From Batillaria attramentaria (taxonomy: Eukaryota; Mollusca; Gastropoda; Batillariidae): DNA of 64,000 bases. Positions 24,150 through 37,674 of the stretch are shown here, piece by piece (the stretch's first letter is position 1; the number at the start of each line of letters is the position of its first letter). Where the stretch lies: the NCBI GenBank assembly GCA_018292915.2, contig JACVVK020000039.1:1081501-1145500 (forward strand). The letters are read 5' to 3'. Position numbers and translations under genes: made by a program. The notes beneath the pieces are model-generated. The model worked only from the letters and a program-made list of their open reading frames with translations, searched no databases and was not told where the DNA came from.

Positions 24150-25900
24150 TAGAAGGGAAGAGGGGGGAAAAGTTATGGGTCTGTTAATGATCTTTATTAG
24201 GATCATTTTCCATAGGGGTGTTTGAGTATTGCGATTGGTTTGGGGAACAAGTAAGAGTTTGGCAGTGTGGATGGTGGCCAGCATGTGTATACTGCAGGTG
24301 AGACAGCCAATGAGGCTGTCAGAGGAAGAAATGTGTTCATTTTTTATACGTTTTAAATTGTTGCACACGGGTGTTACCAGCAACAGGAGGATTTTTTTTC
24401 TTGAGCATAAAAAACGGCTGATGGTTTATTAAAACGATGATATCCCTTCAGGAAGGATACAAAATACAGAATATTTTCTTGAAGAAGAAAGTTGATGGAA
24501 AGCAAGGCAAACTGAAACACTTTTAAAATAAATGGTTGGCAGTGACTGTTTTCTAAGTCGAATAGGGGATAGAGCAAAGCACCTGTCTCATGTTTTAGAA
24601 ATGTTGACTGTCAGGTTTGCTTCTTGCACAACAGAGCCCGCGAGCAATGCTTCACAGACATCCATATTCCACAAGTTCACATTGTATCACCAACAAGCAA
24701 AGTTTTTGTGACCTGAGTAAACAGATTAAAAAAAAAAAATGTATCAAATGGTAAACAAAATCTGTGATCTGCAGCTGTAACGCTACAAAAATTTTGATTA
24801 AATGACAGAAAGAACTTTTACAAAAATGGGAAAATGCCGTTGTTGTGGTGCGGGCGAAAGTTATCCAACACTTTCTTTGCAGATACTAATGTTAAGCCAT
24901 GGACATTAATATTTTATGGCAGATACGTTTACTCTGGTATCAGTTAATAATAGTTTTGCTATTTTGTGTACACATACAGTAATACTGGTTAGTGGTAGTC
25001 TGCAATCTGTCTGTGTCAGAAGTCACCCGAGTGTTTATTCAACGTGATACAATTGACAAAACGACAAGACAAAAAAAAAAAAAAAAAAAAACCCCAAAAC
25101 CCGGGAATTCTGTCAAATTAATTTTGCCTTCTGGAGGGAGAGAGAGGGGATATATGTAAAGTGGTGAGTGATCTTGAGAACGGCTACTGTGCCTTTAAAG
25201 AAAAAAAAAATCATACGCAGCACGCACAACAGAAGACAGAACGGAAATGTAAACAGGCAAAATACACTGACAAAACCACAAGTCTACAACTTGAAAGCAT
25301 GGAAAATGTACAAGCTACACATTTGCCTCTCACGATGACACTTGAAGTACCAGCGATAAATAATTATGCTAAAATACTTGTCCATAGTTTACCAGTAGAT
25401 TGTATTGGACTGTCCGCCAGTTTGCAGCTAATAGTATTTTAAACACAGTTTATGTACGGGAAAAAAATTCCTGAATAGGGTGTTTTTGTTTTGTTTTTGT
25501 TTTTTTCTCTCAGTGATTTCGAGTGTTTCAGCCTTCTAAAAAGATGGTCTCCTCTTCGGCAGTTCTTCCTATTCTCTGTTGTCGCTGTTTCCGCAGTTGG
25601 GCATTGTTGGAGGCGTTGGTTTCTCTGGTTCGACTGTGGTTTGCAAGCCGGAGGGTTTCGTTTCTTTAACTGGTCCTCCGATTGCTTTGGTGCTTCGGGG
25701 CGCCCCTTCTTCTCGTGGTCAGGTTTTTGCTGTTGCGGGAGGCTGGGGACGTCCCTTCTGCTTTGCTTGGCCATCGCATGGAACACCCGTAGGCCGGCGG
25801 GAGAGAGCGCTGGTCGCGCGTCGACGATGTCTGTTTCTTAACAAAACCTTGCCTCTGAAGCCCAGTGCGCGGATCGTCAGAGTACTGACGTTCCCAAATT
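24150..25900. other. Stretch without a recognised gene
   Basis: A 116-codon minus-strand ORF (25786-25439) rich in Lys, Arg, Gln and Pro overlaps the extension of the 25.9-kb ORF. A TATAAAA-like site lies near 24347 (minus) and a long poly(A) near 25070-25090. I see no conserved domain. Confidence 0.4.
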
Positions 25901-25902
25901 TC

Positions 25903-26097
25903 TTAGATAAGGATCAAGACTGTTCCTTTCTCCACCGATGTGGACGCCTTTTGTAGAAACCCGTTTTTAATAACTTCTTGTCTTCGTGCAGTAACCTGTG
26001 AACCATCAGGGTTGGTGATGGTAAATGTGGTCCCGCCCGTCAAGACATAATCATCCGGATTCTTTTGAAAGAGGTTTAGTGGGTGTGTGTTTCCCAT
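25903..26097 (-). CDS. Hypothetical Met-Gly ORF (MG family, possible member 2)
   Basis: A 64-aa ORF beginning MGNTHP, so it lacks the Ser/Thr at position 6 that the myristoylation motif favours. The middle (VLTGGTTFTITNPDGSQVTA) reads as a compact beta-rich sequence. After the TAA at 25905-25903 the same frame stays open for 78 more codons (starting EIWERQYSDDPRTG), so the stop may be a disabling mutation or the real gene may be longer. A possible acceptor (GGTCCACAG) lies about 60 bases upstream of the ATG. No family recognised. Confidence 0.3.
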   Translation of the reverse strand: MGNTHPLNLFQKNPDDYVLTGGTTFTITNPDGSQVTARRQEVIKNGFLQKASTSVEKGTVLILI

Positions 26098-26099
26098 GC

Positions 26100-27770
26100 T
26101 TCCGTAGAAAATAAGATGACTGATGACAGGTAGAAATCAGAACCTGTGGACCCAATTGAACAATATAGGCATATGTAATTTGCATTTGTCTGCATAGACT
26201 TTAAAAAGATATTAAGATTTTAGTCAGTAGACTTTTTTTCCAGTTGGCAATTAAAGCACACATGGCATTCTTTTTTATTCACATGTTTTTGCATCCACGA
26301 ACCAATCAGTAGAAATAGGAATTTAACTACAATTTTCATTCCATTTATGGCTTTGCCTGTGGTCAGTCGTCCACCCAACTTCCGAGAAACGCGGTTCTGC
26401 TTTGTTGGTATTTTGTTTCTGAATTTTTTTACCCGTTGCTCCCCTTTCCGTCCTCCCCCGGTAAAAGTGACTTAAAGCTTTGGCGCAGATCAGCGTATTC
26501 AGCGGGGCTGCCTCCAGTAAACCGACCATTCTACGACTGAACAGTCATAGTAAATCCTATTTACCCATTTAGAAAATCTGAGAACAGTTTTCCTTGATTC
26601 CATGGTAAACGCAATTTCCAAATGCAATCCTCTCTGTGTCTGAACATATTATTCAGGTATTCCTCTCACTTTGAAGGATCTAGCAGGCAATTCGTAGATG
26701 TTGATATTTGTGATTAGTTGTTAGGCATGCTTGCTGCATGAGAATCCGTCTTTGCCGGGGCTTACAACAGATCTCAGATTTTTTGCGATCATAAGATGCA
26801 CGAATATAACGGCTATCGTGACAATACACGTTGATAGCTGAATGAACCTTTGTCTCAAAGGGCTGTGGAAAATGCATCCCAGAGTAAGAAAGGAAAACAG
26901 CAACTGGCAGAGAGCGAATGGCATCTGTGTTTGGTATCTTACGGTTTTTAGGATAGTGCAGCAAAAAGGCTGCAACTGCCAGTTTTCCGGTGTCTGGCGT
27001 GGATTTATCAGACTATTCAGCCTTGCATACTGTTGAGTGTTTGCCTTTGTTGACAGTGCGCAGTCACATTACGCTTGTTCCTTTGGACCCCTTGCCTCTC
27101 TTTCGAGACGACCTGCCTTCTTTGATGGAATGTAAACATTTCACGACCAGTCGAGCCACTCTCTTACTGAAACTTAACACATTCTACACTGAGGCTAACC
27201 GTATGTGTCGTGCACCGTGTGGCTGGATCACGTGGTGACATTGCACCAAATGACTGCACCATTGGGCCAAATGATTTTGTGGTTATAGGAAGTGTTGCTT
27301 AGATGTTTGACTCTACTTTGACATCACTTTCAGCGGGTTACCAAGGAAACCTGACAGCAGACAGGTTGGAAAGGGAGGTACAATGTACACATACTGTTAC
27401 GACTGCAGTTGTTGCTCGGGTAGAATGAATTAAGTGCTTCCTCCCCCTATTCCCCTCTCCTGCTTTCCACTTGCAAGTATTTAGGACCAACCATCAAGCA
27501 AAGTCATTTTAAATCAATTTTTCAATTATATGCTACGGTGCTTTGTTCCAACGCTTGCCTACAAGAATTTCTACGTCGATCATGAAAATCTCGACAGCCT
27601 CATAAATATTGATATTATCAACTTTCTTACTTCAACTTGTTCTAACGTCTGTTTTCGTGAAGATTTTAGTGGTGCAGAAGATTTTGCACTCATAGCATAT
27701 GACCTAAAAGAGTTTAATAGCCATTTGATGTATAAAGGAAATGTTGCATTTTGTCTAATTACCAGGCAGC
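26100..27770. other. Stretch without a recognised gene
   Basis: I see only short ORFs with no domain or convincing splice context. Two overlap at 26990-27238 (plus) and 26323-26529 (minus). No clear repeat family seen. Confidence 0.4.
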
Positions 27771-27771
27771 T

Positions 27772-28017
27772 CTAGTTCTTGAGCATACTGGAACCGTTGT
27801 AAGTCACGCCTTTGTGGCCATTGTCGACGGATGCTGCCGAACGTATTGATGTACTCAGCTGATCTATTCCTTGCTGCCCTCTTGTGGATATCACTGTGTT
27901 GGCTTTCTCGGAATTTCCCTTGTAGTTGTAGCTGTCGCTCCATTTGTATTCTCTGCCACTTGTTCCTCTAACCGTCACAGAGCTTGAGCTGCTCACGGTT
28001 GATTCCGAATTCCCCAT
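27772..28017 (-). CDS. Hypothetical Ser-rich small protein with N-myristoylation motif (MG family, member 3)
   Basis: An 81-aa ORF, not recognised. It starts MGNSES (fits M-G-x-x-x-S), followed by a Ser/Val-rich stretch (STVSSSSSVTVRG), an aromatic segment (EYKWSDSYNYKG) and a polar tail rich in Ser, Gln and Asn. It has no membrane segment. The ATG lies four bases after a textbook 3' splice site (TATTTCTATTCAG, exon start 28021), so the coding exon is probably exon 2. A candidate first exon lies at about 31.9 kb with a GTAAGT donor (see that entry), which would give a ~3.9-kb intron holding a LINE fragment. The ORF alone is weak evidence; the splice site and motif strengthen it. Confidence 0.45.
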   Translation of the reverse strand: MGNSESTVSSSSSVTVRGTSGREYKWSDSYNYKGNSEKANTVISTRGQQGIDQLSTSIRSAASVDNGHKGVTYNGSSMLKN

Positions 28018-28374
28018 TGTTCTGAATAGAAATAGATGATTGTGGGTCTGACCAGGGTACTTCTATTTGCTGGCCCTTGGTAACAGCAAGTAGGGTGGGG
28101 GATGGGGGTAGGCCGGGGGAGGGCGGGCGTGGGCATACAAATCGGGAAAAACGTTCGTCTGATATGGCCCATTTATTGCTCTTCTGCTTTTGGGTTAACC
28201 TTCGGACGACGTCGTGGGTAAAAAGTTGCACACACATTGCTTTAGCTGAACGTATCTCGGTCAATATTTAGGTCACACCTTTGAAATTTCATGACTTTGT
28301 CAATAAATGGTTTGACTATGTTCATGCCAAAAATTGTGTTTTAACTGTAATTAGCAGAGTAATTAAAGTATAAG

Positions 28375-28627
28375 TTGTGAATTGCCTATATAAAAACCAT
28401 GGGTAATTTGTTTCCCACGATGTAGGACTAGGAATAAGTTGAAATTTACCTTTCTAAAAACCATGGGTAATTTGTTTCCCATGATCTAGGACTCGGAATA
28501 CGCTGCAATCTGCCTATGTAAAAACCATTGGTAATTTGTTTCCCACGACGTAGGACTAGGAATAAGTCGAAAATTACCTATTTAAAAACCATGGGTAAGT
28601 TGTTTCATACGATGTAGGACTAAGAAG
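28375..28627. repeat. ~64-bp tandem repeat, four copies
   Basis: Four diverged copies of a unit containing 'aaaaccatgggtaatttg', 'tttcccacgatgtagg' and 'actaggaataag', spaced 63-65 bp apart (starts near 28392, 28456, 28520 and 28584). It lies 0.4 kb upstream of the small gene at 27.8-28.0 kb. Confidence 0.85.
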
Positions 28628-28831
28628 TTTTTTAGCGACGTAGCCGGAAGGTTAAGGGCGAACGGATTTCTTTGTGATAAAATGAAGATTTGTCGTTTCC
28701 GAAATCGTATCGACAAACGTGTGTTGTACGCGATCAAGTAGCGAGATGACGTTCCGTTTCCTTTGAAGAAAGGTTCATTCACCCACTCAGTACGTCTGCT
28801 TCTTAGTGTGCAGCAGTAGTGAGCACGCCCT

Positions 28832-28873
<42 letters not shown>

Positions 28874-29515
28874 TGATGATGATGATGATGAAACGTTTTT
28901 TATTCAGGATAGAGCATTTAGGCATTGCTGCCTATCTTACATGCTGTCCTGCTATTCTACATTAAAGGGTATTGAGAAAAAAATCAAAACAAACAAACAA
29001 ACAATAAAAATATTTTAAAAAAGAAAAGAAAAGTATAAACTATCTAGGGGAAATACAGGAGAAAAAATACACACGATAAACAAATCAAAATATACGTGGC
29101 ATGTGCTGATGATACTGGCTGTATGCCAAGTAAGAAATTTACAGTCGTCTCTAATATTGCAAAACATGTATGTAACACATTTCTATATATATCGTCAGAT
29201 AAGCGTATCGTGTAGAATTTGTTTGAAGTTTATGAATTTGGAAACGTTTTGGATACTCAGTGGTAAAGAGTTCCACATGGATGCCCCTGAGAAAGACAGG
29301 CTACTTTTATATATATCAACCCTTGGACGAGGCACTGGGAGCAGACTGTTCCTTGTGTTATGTTGTTTATCATGTTCGAAATTAAATAGTTGATGGAGAT
29401 ATGTTGGGGCTTTGTAGTAGACAATTTTGTGCATCAGTAAGCATTTGTTAAACTCCAGATGCTGTTTAAGAGGTAGAAGTTTGAGGATTTTAAACTTTTG
29501 TTCGGTACTAGAATT
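28874..29515 (-). mobile_element. 5'-truncated LINE with reverse-transcriptase C-terminal tail
   Basis: On the minus strand the open frame from about 29515 to 29195 reads LPLKQHLEFNKCLLMHKIVY, then SLLPVPRPRVDIYKSSLSF, then MWNSLPLSIQN. This is the characteristic C-terminal tail of non-LTR retrotransposon reverse transcriptases of the CR1/L2/jockey groups. A ~300-bp 3' UTR follows, ending AATAAAAAACG and a (CAT)n tail at 28874-28891. The upstream end abuts (GA)n and poly(G)/poly(T) runs. Dead 5'-truncated copy. Confidence 0.75.
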
Positions 29516-29519
29516 ACCC

Positions 29520-31900
29520 AGAGAGAGAGAGAGAGAGAGGTGGTTACTTGACATGGACATTTTTTTTTTTTTTTTGGGGGGGGGGGAACAAATCCGAAAG
29601 TGCATAGTTTTTTTGCGAGGCCCGTTTGGCTGCAGACCGAAATAACCCTTGTGATCCAAGCATTCCTCAAAACCCCCTAAATCCAGCTTGTATGGTAGTG
29701 TGTTAAAATAATCAGTTGGCGGCTCAAAACGACTAATGGTACTAATACTGCCGATGCCGGATCAGTTGCAATGTACAAATCAGTCGTCTGTATCCTGCCG
29801 GACAGACACAAAAATAACTGTCGAAGTCAGAAATACGCAAATGTGTTCAAAAATTACTCTCAAACTGTCACAAAATACCAGCATGCATTTTGTTTCAAGG
29901 GAAGTGTCCACATACTTCTCTAATCTGATTAAAGTTTTCGCCAAACGGAAACTGAATCGTTCGCTAATCATTTCTAGAGGCAAGGTTTGCTGGTGTGACA
30001 TACGGCTCCGACGGAAGCAAGCTAAGCAAGTAAGCAGAAACCAGTCGAATGGAGCGGACTTCGCGCCGACTGATGAACACAACACACTGCTTAGACACTG
30101 CATTTTATTTTGCGTACACACCTACACGAAATTCCACCGGTTGACCTGGACCCCCGCGTGTAAACACAAACTGTCACTGGGGGAGAAGTCATTGGCGGAA
30201 CCGCAACGACTTTGCGATGTGTTGGTGTTTGTTTGTTTGTTTTTCGGGGCTGGGGTAATTTTTGTAGTCCTCTTGGGGTGACAGAAAATTGGGTACCCGC
30301 GGCCTTAAAGCCATTTCTCACTCAACTCACACTGACCTTTCCCGGCCCCGCCGGGGAAACCCAGCTATATCATCTAACCAACCTTTTCCCCTGAACTGAA
30401 AACAGCCAATCATACATAACTAACCGGCCTTTCCCCCGAAAACAAACTACATGTATATACAATGATAGTATAATTCAGATTTGCTTAAGGGTTGGAGCGA
30501 TTAAGAATCGGTGTTAAGGTTTCATAGGTTTCATTAGATACGAAAATAAATGTCGTTATATATGACTACTTCCCAATATTTCGTCTTATCGTGAAGACTT
30601 CATCAAGAGGGCACAGTTCTCCGGCAAATGTATGTAACGAATTGTATGTGCCATTTGTCAGAAACGAGTAAAATTAGAACAGTAATGTACGTCAGTGGAC
30701 CGGCCCGCGGGTAGTCTGTTTCCCGCTGTAGTCACCGACTACGTAAGTTACTCCTGCCCAAGTCATATCATTAAGTTAGTACTGGTCAAGTAAATTTGGG
30801 TCCGTCTGGCCGCAGTATGAGGCACTCTTGCCCTTGGCAACTGGTACTGGCCACCTGCAAAAGGTGTGTGTGCCCGGGGGAGAGGGGGGGGGGGGACTGG
30901 GGCTCGTGACGTGGACGGTACTTTCGTTTCTACTTTTGTGTCCGAAACTGCGGCTGGTAATCATCTCCCTAGCTTGCCTTCTGAATACAACTTTTTGCTG
31001 CTCTCTGGTTTCCTACAAAATGTCAGGCAGCACAAGTCCTTGAAAACGATTTGGAAAACCAAAACACACAATGGTTTCCCAGAAGCAACACATCAGTGTC
31101 CGCAAGCTGCATGCCAAAAATTAAGCCTGGTCAGCGTAATTTTCATACTCTGCCGGTGTCAGTGGCGTCCTTCCCGACCCCGTAAACAAAACTGTGCGCT
31201 CTGTTGTTCATGCCCTGGCACCCGCCCAAGGATATGGCCAAAAATAGGTCACCCCTCAAGTCAACGCTTCCATTTGTCTACACATCAAACATCTCTCTTT
31301 TCACCAAAACCAAAAATCTGGGGTCAAATGCTCTTTTAGCAACTCACAAAAGCACAGGGAAAAGGGAAAAAGTCATTTTAATAGTGCAGGCCCTCCCTTG
31401 CCTGCCTCATTTGAATTATGTTCTGTGACCTGTCGGAAAACAAGACATATTGAGGTCCAAGTCACAAGGCCCTCGTGCTGCGACCAGAAGAGAGTTAAAC
31501 TAATGGAGCCTTTGAAATGCCGGGGACGTACAGTTAAGTATATGTACTGTGAAAACTGTAAATCAGAAGGTTTTTTTCTGTCTTGCTCAGTCACCAGCCC
31601 ACACTGACGCGAGAAATGCATAGTTAAGAGAGAGAGAGAGAAGGGGGGGGGGGGGGGGAAGCAGTAACAACAGCAGTAACAACCAGTAAATGCCGACAAA
31701 CCCTACCCTATTTATATTTATACAGCCAAATGCAAAACAGACTTCTTTTTTTCACAGTCAACATTTCCAAAACGAGAGTTTGGCGGAGATCCGGAGTTTC
31801 CAGCCAGAGGGGAGGTCGTTGCCTGCGACTGAATTACACTTGAGCTAAAGCTTCACAGTCTTATCAATGAAACATGCGGAAAATAAACCAAAATAAACTT
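29520..31900. other. Stretch without a recognised gene
   Basis: Contains a plus-strand ORF of 181 codons (29736-30281) with no recognisable domain, no splice context and an open antisense frame of 113 codons; I regard it as undecided. No other gene seen. Poly(G) and (GA)n runs near 30880 and 31630. Confidence 0.35.
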
Positions 31901-31901
31901 A

Positions 31902-32000
31902 CCAAGTTTGGCAGACTCTGCAGTGCTGTCAGTCGGGTCGTCTCAGTTGTAGTGAGGCCGGGTGGCGTGCCGGGTGGAAACTGCACCAGCATTTATACAC
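31902..32000 (-). promoter_or_regulatory. Candidate TATA promoter and first exon of a minus-strand gene
   Basis: On the minus strand TATAAATGC near 31996-31988 is followed about 85 bases later by a strong donor (CCAAACTTG then GTAAGT at 31901). TATA followed by a short exon and donor is the architecture expected of a noncoding first exon, plausibly for the small gene at 28.0 kb. Alternatively the exon codes: an in-frame ATG overlaps the TATA and the frame is open to the donor (PPGTPPGLTTTETTRLTAL). The TATA and its upstream ~100 bp are duplicated at 32.36 kb. Confidence 0.35.
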
Positions 32001-32470
32001 TTCTCCTTTATGGGCATCATATGTCATGATGATCTGGCTTCTGATAAACGTCCGCTCAGAACTTGACTTGAAGCAGAGCAGGGCCCGTATGTAAAACTCG
32101 AGGTTAATTTAACCCACCGTTACAGGCCTAACCCAGACTAGGACAAAAGAAACCCCAAAACAAAATTAAATACAAAAGGAATCAAAGAAAGAAAGACAAA
32201 AATCCTTCTATAGGCATAGGCACCTTGCTGGAATGGACCCGCTTCCTGATTTAAAACGAAAAACAGAAAATTTAACCCTAGAGCTAGTTTAGTTCGAGGT
32301 TAGACTGTAACCCGGGGCTAAACTCCCTAATCCCGACTTTGACATGCGGGCCCAGAGCATTTATACAATTCTCCGTTATGGGCATCACGTGTCATGATGA
32401 TCTGGCTTCTGATAAAGGTCAATATTTCTGGGAACTGCGAAACTGCCGCTCAGAACTAGAAGCAGAGCAG
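31984..32470. repeat. Direct duplication of ~100 bp around a TATA-like site
   Basis: 31984-32085 and 32355-32470 share 'agcatttatacaattctcc', 'ttatgggcatca', 'tgtcatgatgatctggcttc', 'tgataaa' and 'ccgctcagaact'. On the minus strand both copies run into TATAAATGCT and then diverge, so the shared part is what would be the upstream promoter. Confidence 0.8.
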
Positions 32471-32520
32471 AAATTTCCTTCCTTCCGGTGTTACCCATCT
32501 TCCCCCCCCCCCTCCCCCGC

Positions 32521-32543
32521 CACACACACACACACACGGCACT

Positions 32544-32601
<58 letters not shown>
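32521..32601. repeat. (CA)n microsatellite
   Basis: About 80 bp of CA dinucleotides with one short interruption. Confidence 0.97.
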
Positions 32602-32605
<4 letters not shown>

Positions 32606-33545
32606 GAGTGGAAAGTCCAGATTATGTTTACGTGCATGGTACCACGGACCTAGTACTTTTAGATATCCTATACCGAAAGAGACCATGACGTCTGCATCCA
32701 GAAGATAGCGGATAGTGGGCCATGGGTTCCGCGGTGGCTCACAGGTGAAGCGCTTTTTATCATGGGATCACGTCAGCTTGCCAAACGTCCGGGACCCCAT
32801 CGGCCTTGCGCGATACTAATACCCTACACCGCATGCGCGAAGGTCTCCTACGTGGTTTCACTTTTTCGTGGCTATGCTAGGCATGGCCGCTCTCGGATCT
32901 ATGTATAGTACGGGCGACTCTGTCGTCAGCGGAGATTTTTAATCAAAGAAGATAGCCCGAACTAGGCAACACCTGACTGGATAAAGTTTTGTGGCCTACT
33001 TTTTGTCATTCCAGGAAAACAATGCACGTTATTAGTCGAATCGACTTCCCTTGCTGTGATTCGGAGCGTTTGTAAATCAAGGGCTAATTGCAGCAAGAAA
33101 CCAACTTAATGATTCATCTATTTTATTCATGCTCCCCCCTCCCCCCCCCCCCGACCAGATCTGAAGGGGAACTTTTTTTCAGTTGGAAAAGGCGTTTGAG
33201 TTTCAACTGCACTACAAACGTTATCACAAAGAATCAAGATTTATCCTGCAAAGACTCTCGAACGACTGCAATTTGCACGCGCCGCTACAGAGGCTTCCGC
33301 AAATGTCAATTGTCGCGATTCTTTGATAAATCTTGATACTGCCAACTTTCTTCACGATAACTAAGAACAGTACGAACATAACAAATAATGTAATATCAGT
33401 GAAACCTCATTCATTTCAGAATGCAATCCGCCAAAGGTTTCAGAGACAATTAACATTGGAAATGAGTGCAATAGGGTTTTGTTCGTTTATTTATTTGTTT
33501 TTTTGTCTCATTTTATTTCCATATATGGCAACCGCGTCTTCTTAC

Positions 33546-33656
33546 CTGTAGGTACATGCCAGTGTCACTCTGACCGGATCGGCTTTGAAGACGTCGACCG
33601 CCTCTTCGAGAAACCACAGTGTCACGGATAGCAGCAATCAGCTTGCATTTGTTCAT
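33546..33656 (-). CDS. Orphan coding exon (37 codons) with good splice sites
   Basis: On the minus strand an acceptor (GGCTCTCTTTTCAG, exon start 33667) is followed 11 bases later by ATG and 37 open codons, MNKCKLIAAIRDTVVSRRGG then RRLQSRSGQSDTGMYLQ, ending at a consensus donor (CTACAG then GTAAGA at 33545). The next exon must start in phase 0. The best acceptor I found downstream (GTTTCTTTTGTCCTAG near 32150) would end the frame after five codons, so the rest is unresolved. Basic, Arg/Ser-rich, not recognised. The acceptor-then-ATG layout matches the small Met-Gly ORFs in this window. Confidence 0.3.
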
Positions 33657-34925
33657 GCTGCGATGGCCTGAAAAGAGAGCCATAGCCACATACTCTCTCG
33701 CACGCCACTGCGATGATACTTATTGTTTTGTACAAAGCGTTTATGCCTTCACAAAGTCTAGACAAATGTATACAAAGAATCGTACGGATGTTTCTCAATG
33801 ACAGTAAGTCTGTTGACCTGTTCAGTATGGATCAAACATTCGTTTAACTTTTTGGCTAATTCACCGGTCTCAACGAAATGTTTCAGATTTTGATAGCAAA
33901 AATTCGACTTGCTTGGTGTGATCATGACTGCTCTGTAAAATGCTCAAATTTCTCATGTTTTTCTTGAACGTTCGCATGGTGTTTCCCCGGAAACTCGATC
34001 CCCCCCCCCCCCCCCCCCCCCCCCCGTCGTTTTGTCAACGACAATGTCTAGTCTAAAAAAAAAATAAAAAAAAACCGAAAAAAAAAAAAAAAAAATTCAA
34101 CCTCACACAAACTAAGGACACAATTTTTAATCAGTTTGACATGTTTGGGTCTCTAATTAGTAGAACTGATTTTTGTGTCCGAGTCACAAATCTCGTCTTT
34201 GAAACTTGCACATTTTGGACGCCGACGAAACATACTGGTCAAATACTAAAAAATATTATAACAATGTACATTGACATAATATTTCACGTATTTTTTGCCA
34301 CCTGTCAAATCATTGAACAAAACACAAAACAAAATGTGATGGTGTTGAGTGAGTTCAGGCAGGCAGGGAGGCAAACACAGCGGTCGCTATGACATGAGTT
34401 TATTTACAACAGGAAAACAGCAACAAATGGCAGAGCGGGGAGCGACAATCCGTGCAGTGACTCGCGGCAGGGCTGGCTGGCGACTGTCCAGTGAGGCGTA
34501 GCTCGCGGCTACTTATGCGCCCAGCGCGAGCCGCAAAGAAAGCAACGGCCGCTCGCAGCAGAAACAAGGGCTAGATGCTCGGGTAGCAGCGAAATCTGTG
34601 TTTGTTTACACACAGAAAACTAACAATAGCGGGCGTAATACAACAGCTACAAACTTCAAACAAACTGCATTGAAAAGAGCGTGAAAAGTACTCTAAGATG
34701 GCATAAGTTTGGAACATTATCAATGTACAAAGAATTTCCTATCGCCGATTTAAGAGCGTAAAGGCTGGGACCACGCATTCGAAAAGTGGTGAAAATGGCA
34801 AAAAACACCCGTTAAACTACAAAACAGCGCTAAAAACAAAACATAACTAAAAAGAGAGAGTCGAAATGGTTCTACCCTGTCGCTGTTTCGTTTGGCATAC
34901 TTTGACGACTTTCGGGAAATGCTCT

Positions 34926-34927
<2 letters not shown>

Positions 34928-34996
<69 letters not shown>
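34928..34996. repeat. (CA)n microsatellite
   Basis: About 34 perfect CA dinucleotides. Confidence 0.98.
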
Positions 34997-34997
<1 letters not shown>

Positions 34998-35174
34998 TGG
35001 CAGCAGTCCTTGATCTACGCAGTTTCAGCAATGGTGTGCACAGCAACGACTGGGGCTTTCCGTGTTCAAGTTCTGTGGAATCTACGACTGATTTTCAGAT
35101 CCTGTCATTTTTTTGTCGACCTCACCTGAGTCAGTTCACGTTTCTCAAATTTACATTTCCTACTAGTCGATTGT

Positions 35175-35396
<222 letters not shown>

Positions 35397-35399
35397 GAG

Positions 35400-36585
<1,186 letters not shown>

Positions 36586-37603
36586 GAGAGAGACAGATGA
36601 TGATGATGATGATGATGTCTATTTATCAACGGAAAAAGGTTTGACAGAAATTCGCCAGTTTGCAAACTTGTCGTTGCTAATGCTACAGAGAGTATCTACT
36701 AAAATAATAGAAAAAAGACAATTCAAGACAGAAACTGAGTGATGCACTAAACTACAAGAAACTAAATCACAGAGAAAATCGTCCATCAGGTCCAAGCTCA
36801 TTCACATGCACGTGCAGAGAGAGAGAGAGAGAGAGAGAGGCAAAACTTTGACAAAATGCATGATACGTACTGACGGAGGTAGGTTCATTTTGTCAGAATA
36901 CATACTGCGTATGTCGTTAATATCTTCTCGCAGGTGTTACACATCTGCTCTTACCGCTGTTCTAGTAACCGTTCCCCCTAAGGCTTGCATCATATTATAT
37001 ACCCTTGGAGGAAGAGCCGGTCGGAATGTTCTAGAACATTTTTTTTTTTCCAGGAGCCAATCACCAACGTCCTAGCAACCCTCGTGACGAACTAAGATTA
37101 CTGATGTCACACGGTTACACCCCGTGACACATACACAAAAAAGCTGTCCCGCGCTATTCTTGTTGTTATTTTGTTGTTGCATTTAATGCGTCTCCATGCA
37201 AAATGGTGGAAAGGGCGTAGGCTACCCCCTTGCAGAACGTTCACACATCACCGCATGGTGTGCGTCGATACGCACGGCCAACACTGGTGACCGTCGCTGC
37301 GTAGACAGAGTAACAGTTTCAGTTTCAGTTTTATTTCCAGAAACCCCACCAGGGGGTACAGGCACATATGTGTAAATATACATATATATGTATCCATTCA
37401 GCCAGCATGGCTACAGGTGGTCTATTCACGTTGAGACATATATCACATCTATACAGAGCACAATAACAAATCTATAAAAAAGCAACCTTCTTACATTAAC
37501 ACACTACTTGCTCACATCTACATTAGATACACGCGTGCACGCCTCAGGTATGCAAAGACAGACAGTTAGTTAGTTAGTTAGGGATTTACCCCGCGCAAGC
37601 AAA

Positions 37604-37653
<50 letters not shown>
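37604..37653. repeat. (AC)n microsatellite
   Basis: About 24 AC dinucleotides next to a SINE-like sequence. Confidence 0.97.
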
Positions 37654-37655
<2 letters not shown>

Positions 37656-37674
37656 TTAGCCATTCGTATTTGCC

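Noticed and set aside
25439..25786. 116-codon Lys/Arg/Gln/Pro-rich minus-strand ORF
   Set aside because: Biased composition, no domain, and overlaps the open extension of the 26.1-kb ORF in another frame.
28000..28170. Met-Gly ORF (MGHIRR start) upstream of the 28.0-kb gene
   Set aside because: It overlaps the acceptor region of the better model and lacks the myristoylation pattern; Pro-rich low complexity.
29736..30281. 181-codon plus-strand ORF
   Set aside because: No recognisable domain, no splice or promoter context, hydrophobic low-complexity end and an open antisense frame; kept only as a note in the stretch entry.
32385..32498. A Met-Gly-Asn ORF (MGNTGR...) on the minus strand
   Set aside because: No Ser/Thr at position 6 and upstream is a G run and (GT)n with no acceptable splice site; probably chance.
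34370..34680. Possible LTR-like segment (GC-rich, short direct motifs)
   Set aside because: No matching second copy, no TG...CA ends with a duplication and no internal coding region.
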